Shown here: piece after piece, positions 8,527-16,446 of the stretch | Numbering within the stretch: the stretch's first letter is position 1 | How the letters are laid out: each line of letters begins with the position of its first letter | DNA from: Bacteroidales bacterium UBA3743 | Lineage (GTDB): Bacteria > Bacteroidota > Bacteroidia > Bacteroidales > Paludibacteraceae | DNA length: 64,000 nt | Direction: 5' to 3' | Assembly: GCA_002371265.1 (NCBI GenBank) | Contig: DFGT01000004.1 | Span: 2,601 to 66,600, forward strand | The notes under the pieces: generated by a model | Databases searched by the model: none | What the model was told of the DNA's origin: nothing | Seen by the model: the letters and a program-made list of their open reading frames with translations, nothing else | Program-made: the position numbers and the translations under genes

Positions 8527-8581
8527 TCCCATAGGGATTTTTATTCCGTAGGAATATAATGTTGGTAAAAATATAAAAACA

Positions 8582-8752
8582 ATGAGAGCATTTTTGATAG
8601 CATTTTGTCTGTTCAGTTTGGCTTCATGTGTAATGGAAGAAGAGAATGATTGTGTATGCACAACAAAAAGTGGCGAGCAGTATGAAGAGTATGATGTTGA
8701 GGGCAGTTGTTCATCATTAAGCACAAACGATGCAAGTTGCAAGGTTAAGTAG
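8582..8752 (+). CDS. Small Cys-rich lipoprotein, 56 residues
   Basis: ORF starting MRAFLIAFCLFSLASC, a signal peptide with lipobox LASC (Cys16), followed by an acidic 40-residue mature part with four further cysteines (DCVC, GSCSS, ASCKVK). The stop overlaps the start of the DoxX-thioredoxin gene by 23 bases, which suggests translational coupling. The cysteines and the redox neighbour hint that it could be a substrate or partner in periplasmic thiol chemistry; this is inference. It is too short for most gene callers but has a convincing signal peptide. Confidence 0.65.
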   Translation: MRAFLIAFCLFSLASCVMEEENDCVCTTKSGEQYEEYDVEGSCSSLSTNDASCKVK

Positions 8753-9641
8753 GTATATTCCGACTGTAGCGGTCGGAGTGCTGTTTATCATTTCTGCCAT
8801 ACTCAAGCTGTTGGGTATGGCAGCATTTGAGATGTATCTGTATGAGTTTCAGGTAGTCTCATTTGAGGTTGCCGCAGTGGCGTCTCGTTTGATTATCGCC
8901 GCGGAACTGGCGGTCGGCATAGCTTTGTTGGCAAACATCAAGTGGGCGGATTATGTGGCAGGAGCGATGCTTCTGATATTTTCCATTTTTCTCATTGTTC
9001 AGATTCAGCAGGGGCACACGGGCAATTGCCATTGTATGGGAGAAGTGTTTGATCTTCCGCCAGACAAATCGTTGTCGAAGAATTTTTTGATGTTGATGCT
9101 CCTGTTTTGGGGACATCGCATGGCAAAATATTTGAAGCAGAGCAAGAAAAATTGGATAATCACAATTGTGGTTGTTTCTCTTGTCTCCGTGGTCTCAATT
9201 TTTGCGATCAACCGACCTGATTTCATGCGACTGGTAAAAGAGAGAGAGTATAGTCAGGAGAAGTTGACGGAGATGTTGCGGGAAAAATTCCCGTCGGCAT
9301 TGGAAGGAGATAAGGTCATATGTGTGTTGAGCACGCATTGCGGAATGTGCAAGATGGCGGCACGCAAGATGGAAGGAATATTCACACGTTATAAGTGGCA
9401 AGACGACGAGATTCTCACCGTCTTCAGCCATACGCATGAGACATCTAAACCAATTGAGGAGAGGATAGATTCATTTTTTGTTGAGACGAAGGTGAAACGC
9501 AGAAACGTCATCACGATGGACCAGGATTCCCTGTATGATGTGGCTCCACGAGTGCCGACCATCTTCCTGCTAAACAATGGAGTGGTGCAGAAGACGTTTG
9601 GCTACAGAAATATTTATAGCGGGGATTTTGATAGGGAATGA
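8730..9641 (+). CDS. MauE/DoxX-type membrane protein with thioredoxin-like domain
   Basis: 303 residues. The first 135 form a four-helix DoxX/MauE-like membrane domain with a C100-x-C102 pair in GNCHCMGE. After another membrane helix at about 142-160, the C-terminal ~140 residues look thioredoxin-like, with CGMC at 204-207 (VICVLSTHCGMCKMAARKM) and a cis-Pro-like VPTIFLLNNG near residue 275. The design suggests electrons pass from the membrane cysteines to the periplasmic domain, as in MauE- or VKOR-linked thiol redox proteins. The start codon lies inside the preceding lipoprotein gene. Substrate unknown. Confidence 0.8.
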   Translation: MQVARLSRYIPTVAVGVLFIISAILKLLGMAAFEMYLYEFQVVSFEVAAVASRLIIAAELAVGIALLANIKWADYVAGAMLLIFSIFLIVQIQQGHTGNCHCMGEVFDLPPDKSLSKNFLMLMLLFWGHRMAKYLKQSKKNWIITIVVVSLVSVVSIFAINRPDFMRLVKEREYSQEKLTEMLREKFPSALEGDKVICVLSTHCGMCKMAARKMEGIFTRYKWQDDEILTVFSHTHETSKPIEERIDSFFVETKVKRRNVITMDQDSLYDVAPRVPTIFLLNNGVVQKTFGYRNIYSGDFDRE

Positions 9642-9726
9642 TAGATTTACTTTTGTTTTATAATTAAAATCAAACAACTTCTGAAAAACGAAAGTAATGT
9701 TAAAATAGGTTAATGTCGCTCGAATA

Positions 9727-9759
9727 TTTGCGAGTGACATTTTTTTTGTTGTATCTTTG
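9727..9759 (+). promoter_or_regulatory. Promoter of C10 cassette 1
   Basis: TTTG at 9727-9730, 21 bases, then TATCTTTG at 9752-9759: a textbook Bacteroidetes promoter. A long leader of about 100 bases follows before the lipoprotein start. The same promoter stands before cassette 3. Confidence 0.8.
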
Positions 9760-9804
9760 TCGTGTTATTTAAGTTTAGTGAAGATTGATAGACAAAATAA
9801 GTTA

Positions 9805-9828
9805 ATGCGTCTTGCGAAAAATCACTAA
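9805..9828 (+). CDS. Putative leader peptide MRLAKNH
   Basis: A 7-codon ORF (ATG CGT CTT GCG AAA AAT CAC TAA) in the mRNA leader of cassette 1, 36 bases before the lipoprotein start codon. The cassette 3 leader encodes the same peptide with a synonymous Leu change (CTT to CTG). Conservation may merely reflect recent duplication, so a role in translation-coupled control is only a proposal. Confidence 0.35.
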   Translation: MRLAKNH

Positions 9829-9864
9829 CGGAAATACTTATGATAACAACTAAAATTAATTTAT

Positions 9865-10542
9865 ATGAAAAAGATTTTCAGACAAATTGTGAGGTATGTG
9901 GGTTTAATCTCGATACTTGCGTTCGCAAGCTCATGTGACAAAAATGAGGATGAAGGAAATAATAATTCAGGAGTTGCTACTGAATATGCGGAGTCTTGTA
10001 TCCCATACTATGTAGTGCCAGATACTTTGGTGTTGAAAGAAGGCAAGTATCTTGATTCGGAACCTGTGGTAACCATTTGTGTTGAAGGGAAGTGTATCTA
10101 CCAGAATCATGACTCTGACAAGGCACAATACGAGGCTCTGGCAAAAAAGTATGGGGACATTGGGTACAATAGAAAGACTTCTATAGGACGTGAAGGTGCC
10201 ATTTCTGTAGCCATTGATTCTATTTCCGTGGTTTCTGATGCGGATATAGATGCATCACATCCAAAAGGAACAGAACTTTCTGATATAGTCAAATTGAATA
10301 CTCGTAGCCATTATCTATTTATAAAAAGTGGGTACAAGGATACTAATGATCAGTATACAGACAAAGATAAATTTATTTCAGAGTATACGAAGGAAGATTT
10401 AACTTTATTATTTAATAGACATGGTTTGATATTCCATTTGGACAACACGATGGCATTCAAAGGAACACAGAATCTAGCAATCACAATCTATTTTGAGAAC
10501 GGAAAGATTTTATCAACTACACAAGTTATAAATTTTGATTAA
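9865..10542 (+). CDS. C10-associated lipoprotein, copy 1
   Basis: A 225-residue lipoprotein of unknown function: MKKIFRQIVRYVGLISILAF then ASSC (Cys24) as lipobox, an acidic linker, and a soluble domain that alternates short strands. The block SISVVSDADIDASHPKGTEL through LSDIVKL is identical in all three copies, while the region around residues 45-75 differs strongly. It lies 2 bases before a C10 protease gene, and the same pairing recurs twice. In Bacteroides fragilis, C10 proteases are encoded with small inhibitors, so an inhibitor, chaperone or protective partner is possible. It is longer than those inhibitors and I see no motif that proves this. Confidence 0.85.
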   Translation: MKKIFRQIVRYVGLISILAFASSCDKNEDEGNNNSGVATEYAESCIPYYVVPDTLVLKEGKYLDSEPVVTICVEGKCIYQNHDSDKAQYEALAKKYGDIGYNRKTSIGREGAISVAIDSISVVSDADIDASHPKGTELSDIVKLNTRSHYLFIKSGYKDTNDQYTDKDKFISEYTKEDLTLLFNRHGLIFHLDNTMAFKGTQNLAITIYFENGKILSTTQVINFD

Positions 10543-10544
10543 AT

Positions 10545-11921
10545 ATGAAAAAGAAAGTTTATTTGTTAGTGTCTGTCTTATTGATGAATGTATTGTCAGG
10601 TTGTAAGGACGATATAGAAGAAAATGAAGCACTTGATTCAGTCAAACAGGAATCTGTGGAAGACCTTAATTTGAGAGCCTTGTATTCTGAAAATCATGTC
10701 ATTTCTGTGAGCGAGGCAAGCGAGATAGCGTTGAAAGCACCCGAAATATTTGCTGGTGAATTCACCCGTGCCGGTGATCAAACGCCAAGAGTTATTGAGA
10801 GTGTTGGTGTTTATGGCAGAACTAATTCTTCTCTCAGATCAGCGAATACGAATGAAGACACATTGGTGTATGTCTTTAATTTTGAAGATAACCGAGGATT
10901 CGCTATTGTCGCTGCGGATGATCGTATCCCGACACAACTTTTAGCGTACGTTAATGAAGGAGTTCTTGAGAATGAGGTGGAGAATCCTGGTTTGCAGTAT
11001 GCATTGGAGCAGATGCAGGATTATGTGGAATTTTCTATTGATTATTTCGAAAATAAGAAGGATTCACTTTTGACTGTGGCAGAAAAGAACTCTTTTATGG
11101 TTGATGCAAAAACAGCAGAAACACGTGCTATTTATACAGGTACTGCGTATCAATTATTATCAGAGAGCACAATCGGTCCATTGCTTAATGTAACTTGGAA
11201 TCAAGATTATCCTTATAACATGTACGTGGAAAAAAGTTGTGCAAATGATGGTTACAATGGAGGTAAGGCCTATGCTGGTTGTGTAGCTACCGCAACAGCT
11301 CAAGTCATGTCGTATTGGAAATATCCGTCAAGGGTTAATCAGCACATTATGGATTGGAATAGTATGTGTTCAACGACCGAGATAGCACCTTCCAATAAGA
11401 GCAACATAGCAAGGCTGATGAGTGAAATTGGACAAGAGGTGAATATGGATTATGGGTGTGATGGAAGTGGAGCCAAGACCTCCGACGCATATAATTTGTT
11501 GGGTCGTCTCGGATATATCAAGGCATTTTCAAAAGGGTTCAATTCTACTGATGTCAGAAACGCAATGGAATTAAGGCGTCCTCTTTTGGCAAGTGGTTGT
11601 GCTACAAAGAAAACAACGGGTAAGCTATGGTGGAAAAAGACACATTACTCTGATTGCCATGCATGGGTGATTGACGGTTGCAAGACACTCCATTATAAGC
11701 AGGAGAACTATAGAATCAACACGAGCACTGGGGAATACACAAGTACGTTTTCATACTATGATGAAAACTATTTCCACCATAATTGGGGCTGGGGTAGCAA
11801 TGGTAATGGCTATTTTGCTGCAGGATGCTTTAATTTACAGGATGCTTACAGTTATGATGGAGATAATAATTCTACTTATGATTTCCATTACGAAAATGAA
11901 ATATACTGTGTGTACAGATAA
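10545..11921 (+). CDS. C10 (streptopain-like) cysteine protease lipoprotein, copy 1
   Basis: A 458-residue secreted protease. Signal peptide with lipobox LSGC (Cys20); propeptide to about residue 190, including VYVFNFEDNRGFAIVAADDR, a hallmark of the C10/Spi propeptide fold; then the papain-like catalytic domain. The nucleophile is Cys246 in AGCVATATAQ, the catalytic His is 372 in DCHAWVIDG, and Asn413-Trp414 lie in HHNWGWG. Lipidation implies display in the outer or inner membrane facing outward or the periplasm. It is two bases after its partner lipoprotein. The substrate is unknown; relatives cleave host proteins or act as zymogens. Confidence 0.92.
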   Translation: MKKKVYLLVSVLLMNVLSGCKDDIEENEALDSVKQESVEDLNLRALYSENHVISVSEASEIALKAPEIFAGEFTRAGDQTPRVIESVGVYGRTNSSLRSANTNEDTLVYVFNFEDNRGFAIVAADDRIPTQLLAYVNEGVLENEVENPGLQYALEQMQDYVEFSIDYFENKKDSLLTVAEKNSFMVDAKTAETRAIYTGTAYQLLSESTIGPLLNVTWNQDYPYNMYVEKSCANDGYNGGKAYAGCVATATAQVMSYWKYPSRVNQHIMDWNSMCSTTEIAPSNKSNIARLMSEIGQEVNMDYGCDGSGAKTSDAYNLLGRLGYIKAFSKGFNSTDVRNAMELRRPLLASGCATKKTTGKLWWKKTHYSDCHAWVIDGCKTLHYKQENYRINTSTGEYTSTFSYYDENYFHHNWGWGSNGNGYFAAGCFNLQDAYSYDGDNNSTYDFHYENEIYCVYR

Positions 11922-11962
11922 TACAGAGAAATACTTATGATGACAACTAAAATTAATTTTAT

Positions 11963-12643
11963 ATGAAAAAGATTTTCATGCAAATCGTGAGGTATGTGGG
12001 TCTAGTCTCAATACTTGCGTTCGTAGCCTCATGCGACAAAAATGAGGATGAAGGAAATAATAATTCTGGAGTTGCTAATGAATATGCGGAGTCTTATATC
12101 CCTTACTATGTGGAACCGGATTCTCTGGTGTCGAAGTTTGGCATGTGGCTTGATTCAGTACCAGGTGTTGGTATTAGAGTTAAGGGAAAAAGTATTGATC
12201 AGAACCGTACTTCAGACAAGGCTCAATATGAAGCTTTGGCAAAGAAGTATGGGGACGTTGGGTTCAATCGAAAGGCTGCTATAGGGCGTGACGGTGCCAT
12301 TTCTGTAGCCATCGATTCTATTTCCGTGGTTTCTGATGCGGATATAGATGCATCTCATCCAAAAGGAACAGAACTTTCTGACATAGTCAAATTGTATTCG
12401 AAGAATTATTATACATATATCAAGAGTGGATACAAAGATGAAATAGCAGAATCAGACGGAGAACATTATAAGTTTATATCAGAGTATACGAAGGAAGATT
12501 TCTCTCTTATGTATTGCAAACAAGGTTTAGAATTTCTTTTTGACAGCACAATTGTTGTCAAGGGAATACATAATTTAACAATCACAATCTATTTTGAGAA
12601 TGGAAAGATTTTATCAGCTACACAATCTATAAACTTTGATTAA
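11963..12643 (+). CDS. C10-associated lipoprotein, copy 2
   Basis: 226 residues, near copy 1 but divergent in two places: residues about 48-75 (EPDSLVSKFGMWLDSVPGVG) and the segment after LSDIVKL (YSKNYYTYIKSGYKDEIAESDGE). The lipobox is VASC. Only the last ~35 bases of the conserved leader precede it (AAATACTTATGA...ACAACTAAAATTAAT), without promoter or mini-ORF, so it should be read through from cassette 1, 41 bases downstream of the copy 1 protease stop. Its stop codon overlaps the next start (TAATG). Confidence 0.83.
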   Translation: MKKIFMQIVRYVGLVSILAFVASCDKNEDEGNNNSGVANEYAESYIPYYVEPDSLVSKFGMWLDSVPGVGIRVKGKSIDQNRTSDKAQYEALAKKYGDVGFNRKAAIGRDGAISVAIDSISVVSDADIDASHPKGTELSDIVKLYSKNYYTYIKSGYKDEIAESDGEHYKFISEYTKEDFSLMYCKQGLEFLFDSTIVVKGIHNLTITIYFENGKILSATQSINFD

Positions 12644-14025
12644 TGATGAAAAAGAAAGCTTATTTGTTAGTGTCAGTCCTATTGATGAATGTATTGTCAG
12701 GTTGTAAGGACGATATAGAGGAAAATGAAGCAGTTGATTCTGTCAAACAGGAATCTGTGGAAGACCTTAATTTGAGAGCCTTGTATTCTGAAAATCATGT
12801 CATTTCTGTGAGCGAGGCAAGCGAGATCGCTTTGAAAGCACCAGAAATGTTCTCTGGTGAATTCACCCGTGCCAGTGATCAAACGCCAAGAGTTATTGAG
12901 AGTATTGGTGTTTATGGCAGGACTAATTCTTCTCTCAGATCAGCGAATACGAATGAAGACACATTGGTGTATGTCTTTAATTTTGAAGACAATCGAGGAT
13001 TCGCAATTGTCGCCGCTGATGATCGTATCCCGACACAACTTTTAGCGTACGTTGATGAGGGAGTCCTTGAGAATGATGTGGAGAATCCAGGTTTGCAGTA
13101 TGCATTGGAGCAGATGCAGGATTATGTGGAATTTTCTATTGATTATTTCGAAAATAAGAAGGATTCGTTTTTGACTGTGGCGGAAAAGAACTCTTTTGTG
13201 GTTGATGCAAAAACAGCAGAAACACGTGCTATTTATACTGGCACTGCGTATCAATTACTATCAGAGAGTACAATTGGTCCATTGCTCAATGTAACTTGGG
13301 ATCAGACATATCCTTATAACATGTATGTGGACAAAAAATGTGATTATACGATTGCTTATAGAGACAAAGCACCAACAGGTTGTGTGGCTACGGCAACAGC
13401 TCAAATTATGTCGTACTGGAAATATCCGTCGACGCTGAACCAGTATGCTATGAATTGGAACAATATGTGTTTAGCACCAATACCTGAGACATCATCTAAT
13501 CAGAGTAATATAGCTCGACTGATGAGAGAAATTGGAAGAGAGGTGAATATGGATTATGAGTGTGACGGAAGTTCTGCAAAAAGTTCCGACGCATATAATT
13601 TGTTGGGACGCCTCGGATATATCAAGGCATTTTCAAAAGGGTTCAATTCTTCTGATGTCAGAAACGCAATGGAATTGAGACGTCCTCTCCTTGCAAGGGG
13701 TTGTTCAAAAAAGACAACAACAGGTAAGCTATGGTGGAAAAAAACACATTACTCTGATTGCCATGCATGGGTGATTGACGGTTGCAAGACACTCCATTAT
13801 AAGCAGGAGAACTATAGAATCAACACGAGCACTGGGGAATACACAAGTACATTCTCATACTACGATGAAAACTATTTCCACCATAATTGGGGCTGGGGCA
13901 GCAATGGTAATGGCTATTTTGCTGCAGGATGCTTTAATTTACAGGATGCTTACAGTTATGATGGAGATAATAATTCTACTTATGATTTCCATTACGAAAA
14001 TGAAATATACTGTGTGTACAGATAA
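12643..14025 (+). CDS. C10 (streptopain-like) cysteine protease lipoprotein, copy 2
   Basis: 460 residues with the same plan as copy 1: lipobox LSGC (Cys21 counting from the first Met), propeptide with VYVFNFEDNRGFAIVAADDR, nucleophile Cys247 in TGCVATATAQ, catalytic His374 in DCHAWVIDG. The last ~90 residues are identical to copy 1, but the 15 residues before the nucleophile differ (KKCDYTIAYRDKAPTGC against KSCANDGYNGGKAYAGC), a place that could affect the active-site cleft. Two ATGs (12643 and 12646) are possible starts. All catalytic residues are present, so it should be active. Confidence 0.92.
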   Translation: MMKKKAYLLVSVLLMNVLSGCKDDIEENEAVDSVKQESVEDLNLRALYSENHVISVSEASEIALKAPEMFSGEFTRASDQTPRVIESIGVYGRTNSSLRSANTNEDTLVYVFNFEDNRGFAIVAADDRIPTQLLAYVDEGVLENDVENPGLQYALEQMQDYVEFSIDYFENKKDSFLTVAEKNSFVVDAKTAETRAIYTGTAYQLLSESTIGPLLNVTWDQTYPYNMYVDKKCDYTIAYRDKAPTGCVATATAQIMSYWKYPSTLNQYAMNWNNMCLAPIPETSSNQSNIARLMREIGREVNMDYECDGSSAKSSDAYNLLGRLGYIKAFSKGFNSSDVRNAMELRRPLLARGCSKKTTTGKLWWKKTHYSDCHAWVIDGCKTLHYKQENYRINTSTGEYTSTFSYYDENYFHHNWGWGSNGNGYFAAGCFNLQDAYSYDGDNNSTYDFHYENEIYCVYR

Positions 14026-14092
14026 AAAAATTTAGAAAATGATCCGATTGTTTGAACACATTGGATTATTAAGAGGATAAATGTGTTTAATC

Positions 14093-14291
14093 AAAAAGAG
14101 GGTGTATCAAAACTCAATTTATCAAAAATCAAACTATCAAAATGTAAGTTGATTTTTAATTTCTCCAAAAATATAGCCGTTTCAGAGACTTAACTGTAAT
14201 TTTTAAGCTCTGAAACGGCTTTGTTCATATAAAAAGTGACAAAATGTAAGTTCGAAAAACTTGATTTTACATTTTGATACACCCTCTTTTT
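14093..14291. mobile_element. Candidate MITE with perfect 20-bp inverted ends
   Basis: A 199-base element bounded by AAAAAGAGGGTGTATCAAAA and its exact reverse complement. It carries no ORF of note. Inside are a hairpin built on AGCCGTTTCAGAG / CTCTGAAACGGCT and a second on AAAATGTAA / TTACATTTT. Perfect terminal repeats with no coding capacity suggest a non-autonomous transposable element. No matching transposase is present in the window, and I could not define a target-site duplication. It fills most of the gap between cassette 2 and prfA. Confidence 0.6.
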
Positions 14292-14302
14292 ATTTTTTGG
14301 TA

Positions 14303-14324
14303 GAGACGCACGACCGTGCGTCTC
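14303..14324. repeat. Short palindrome GAGACGCACG...CGTGCGTCTC
   Basis: A 22-base near-perfect palindrome just past the prfA stop. GAGACGCACG-type palindromes are scattered in many Bacteroidetes genomes. A related one (GAGACG...CGTCTC) lies at 29392. Confidence 0.6.
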
Positions 14325-14334
14325 AATTACATAT

Positions 14335-15444
14335 TTACATTTCCGATTCCTTCAATCGTTCTGCGTTTTCAGCGATGATAAGCTGGTCTATGATTCCCTG
14401 GATATCTCCGCCTACGATTGCCGCCAAGTTGTATAGCGTCAGTCCGATACGGTGGTCTGTCACACGGCCCTGCGGATAGTTGTAGGTGCGGATCTTTGCC
14501 GAACGGTCGCCCGTGCTGACCATAGTCTTACGGCGCGACGCAATGTCGTCCATATATTTCTGATGCTCCTGGTCGTAGATCTTTGTACGCAGACGAGACA
14601 ACGCACGCTCTTTATTCTTTGGCTGGTCTCGCGTCTCTGTACACTCAATAAGGATCTCTTCCACCACTCCTGTGTTCGGATTCTTCCACGGGTAACGCAA
14701 ACGGACTCCAGACTCCACCTTGTTCACATTCTGTCCACCTGCTCCACCGCTTCGGAATGTATCCCATTTGATCAGTCCTTCCTGAATCTCCACATCAAAC
14801 TCGTCTGCTTCTGGCAACACTGCCACCGTGGCTGCTGATGTATGTACACGGCCCTGAGTCTCTGTCTCTGGCACACGCTGCACACGGTGCACTCCACTCT
14901 CATACTTCAGTATGCCATACACCCCGTCGCCCGACACATTGAAGATGATTTCCTTGAATCCTCCCGCTGTACCCTCTGTGAATGATGATACGCTGACACT
15001 CCATCCTTTCGACTCGCAGTACTTGCTGTACATCTTAAACAAGTCTCCGGCAAAGATGGCAGCTTCGTCGCCACCCGTACCACCACGGATTTCGACAATG
15101 GCATTCTTCCCGTCTTCTGGATCGGAAGGGATAAGCATAAGCTTGATCGCCTCCTCCATCTCAGGAAGTTTGGGCTCAAGCTCATCAAGCTCGGCCTTAG
15201 CCATCTCCTTCATGTCGGGATCATCCTCAGTCTGGAGAATCTCCTTGGCCTCTGCTATATTTTTGAGTGTGGTTTCATATTCATTCTTCGTTTTCATGAT
15301 TCTTTCAAGGTCGCTATACTCCTTGTTGAGCTTCACGAAACGTTTCATATCGGCGATCACTGCCGGGTCTGTGATAAGGGTGCTGATTTCCTTGAATTTG
15401 ATTTCAAGACCCTCAAGTTTCTGTAGTAGTGTATTCTCTGCCAT
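14335..15444 (-). CDS. prfA: Peptide chain release factor 1
   Basis: RF1 ends translation at UAA and UAG. The 369-residue protein has the GGQ peptidyl-hydrolysis motif at 236-238 (RSGGAGGQNVN) and the stop-codon reading PxT motif as P192-E-T194 (RVPETETQGRVHTSA); RF2 would have SPF. Other family blocks are EIRGGTGGDEAAIFAGDLF and YPQGRVTDHRIGLTLYNL. It lies on the minus strand between plus-strand C10 cassettes 2 and 3, so the third cassette appears to have been placed beyond a housekeeping gene. Length and start are normal for Bacteroidales. Confidence 0.97.
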   Translation of the reverse strand: MAENTLLQKLEGLEIKFKEISTLITDPAVIADMKRFVKLNKEYSDLERIMKTKNEYETTLKNIAEAKEILQTEDDPDMKEMAKAELDELEPKLPEMEEAIKLMLIPSDPEDGKNAIVEIRGGTGGDEAAIFAGDLFKMYSKYCESKGWSVSVSSFTEGTAGGFKEIIFNVSGDGVYGILKYESGVHRVQRVPETETQGRVHTSAATVAVLPEADEFDVEIQEGLIKWDTFRSGGAGGQNVNKVESGVRLRYPWKNPNTGVVEEILIECTETRDQPKNKERALSRLRTKIYDQEHQKYMDDIASRRKTMVSTGDRSAKIRTYNYPQGRVTDHRIGLTLYNLAAIVGGDIQGIIDQLIIAENAERLKESEM

Positions 15445-15488
15445 ATTAAAATATTGATTGCTTTAGTGGTAGAACCGAAAAGCGGTTG

Positions 15489-15496
15489 CAAAATTA
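15489..15496 (-). promoter_or_regulatory. Candidate -7 box for prfA
   Basis: TAATTTTG on the minus strand, 44 bases before the prfA start. No good -33 element. Confidence 0.5.
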
Positions 15497-15642
15497 GCAA
15501 AAAAATTGGAATTTTGTGTAAATGAATAATTGATCCTTATGTATCTAATTGTTCACGTGCGAAACTAGTGATAGGAGTATGCGTATAGTTCATAGAAAAA
15601 AAAAGAAATGAATGTTAAAAATAAGTTAATGACATTTAGATA

Positions 15643-15674
15643 TTTGCAAAAGATATTTTTTTGTTGTATCTTTG
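15643..15674 (+). promoter_or_regulatory. Promoter of C10 cassette 3
   Basis: TTTG at 15643-15646, 20 bases, then TATCTTTG at 15667-15674. The promoter and the following ~105 bases nearly match those of cassette 1, and similarity begins at about 15606, marking one edge of the duplication. Confidence 0.8.
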
Positions 15675-15719
15675 TTGCGTTATTTAGGTTTAGTGAGGAT
15701 TGATAGACAAAATAAGTTA

Positions 15720-15743
15720 ATGCGTCTGGCGAAAAATCACTAA
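15720..15743 (+). CDS. Putative leader peptide MRLAKNH (cassette 3)
   Basis: ATG CGT CTG GCG AAA AAT CAC TAA. Same 7-residue product as in the cassette 1 leader, with one synonymous change; 37 bases before the lipoprotein start. Expression is not shown. Confidence 0.35.
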   Translation: MRLAKNH

Positions 15744-15780
15744 TGGAAATACTTATGACAACAACTAAAATTAATTTTTT

Positions 15781-16446
15781 ATGAAAAAGATTTTCGGACA
15801 AATCGTGAGGTATGTGAGTTTAATCCCAATACTTGCGTTCGCAGTCTCATGTGATGAAGTAGAAGAAGGATGGGATAGTCCGTATGTTTACGTTGAATCT
15901 TATATTCCTTACTATGTGAATCCAGATTCTTTGGCGTTGAATGAAAGCTGGAAGTATCATTCTGAACCTGGAATTGTACTTACAATAAAAGGTAGAGACA
16001 TTTATCAGAATATTGACTCTGATAAAACTCAATATATGGTTTTGGCAAAAAAGTATGGGGATATTGGATTCAATCGAAAGGCTGCTAAAGGACGTGAAGG
16101 TGCCATTTCTTTAGCCATTGATTCTATTTCCGTGGTTTCTGATGCGGATATTGATGCCTCTCATCCAAAAGGAACAGAACTTTCTGATATAGTCAAATTG
16201 AATACTCGTAGCTATTATCTATTTATAACAAGCGGGTATAAGGACACTAATGATCAGTATACGGACAAAGATAAATTCATTTCAGAGTATACAAAAGAGG
16301 ATTTCTCCTTATTGTTTAATAAACACGGTTTAGGATTTCATTTTGACAATCTGGATGAGATCAAAGGAACACATAATTTAACAATTTCTATCTATTTTGA
16401 GAATGGAAAGAAATTATCAGCTATACAATCTATAAATTTTGATTAA
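15781..16446 (+). CDS. C10-associated lipoprotein, copy 3
   Basis: 221 residues, lipobox VSC at Cys24 (LAFAVSC). The acidic linker after the lipid anchor is shorter and different (DEVEEGWDSPYVYVESYIPYY). The conserved block SISVVSDADIDASHPKGTEL...SDIVKL is identical to copies 1 and 2. The segment NTRSYYLFITSGYKDTNDQYTDKDKFISEYTKED follows copy 1, not copy 2. The stop overlaps the next start by one base (TAATG), as in cassette 2. Function unknown; see copy 1. Confidence 0.84.
   Translation: MKKIFGQIVRYVSLIPILAFAVSCDEVEEGWDSPYVYVESYIPYYVNPDSLALNESWKYHSEPGIVLTIKGRDIYQNIDSDKTQYMVLAKKYGDIGFNRKAAKGREGAISLAIDSISVVSDADIDASHPKGTELSDIVKLNTRSYYLFITSGYKDTNDQYTDKDKFISEYTKEDFSLLFNKHGLGFHFDNLDEIKGTHNLTISIYFENGKKLSAIQSINFD

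Noticed and set aside
7234..8742. 502-codon minus-strand ORF opposite lpxB
   Set aside because: Antisense shadow of lpxB and neighbours; lpxB is unmistakable.
9838..9864. Second mini-ORF (ATGA/ACAACTAAAATTAAT...) in the C10 leaders
   Set aside because: Frame and stop differ between the three copies, so protein-level conservation is absent.
9865..10542. Calling the partner lipoprotein a staphostatin- or Spi-type inhibitor
   Set aside because: Longer than those inhibitors and no visible shared motif; left as unknown partner.
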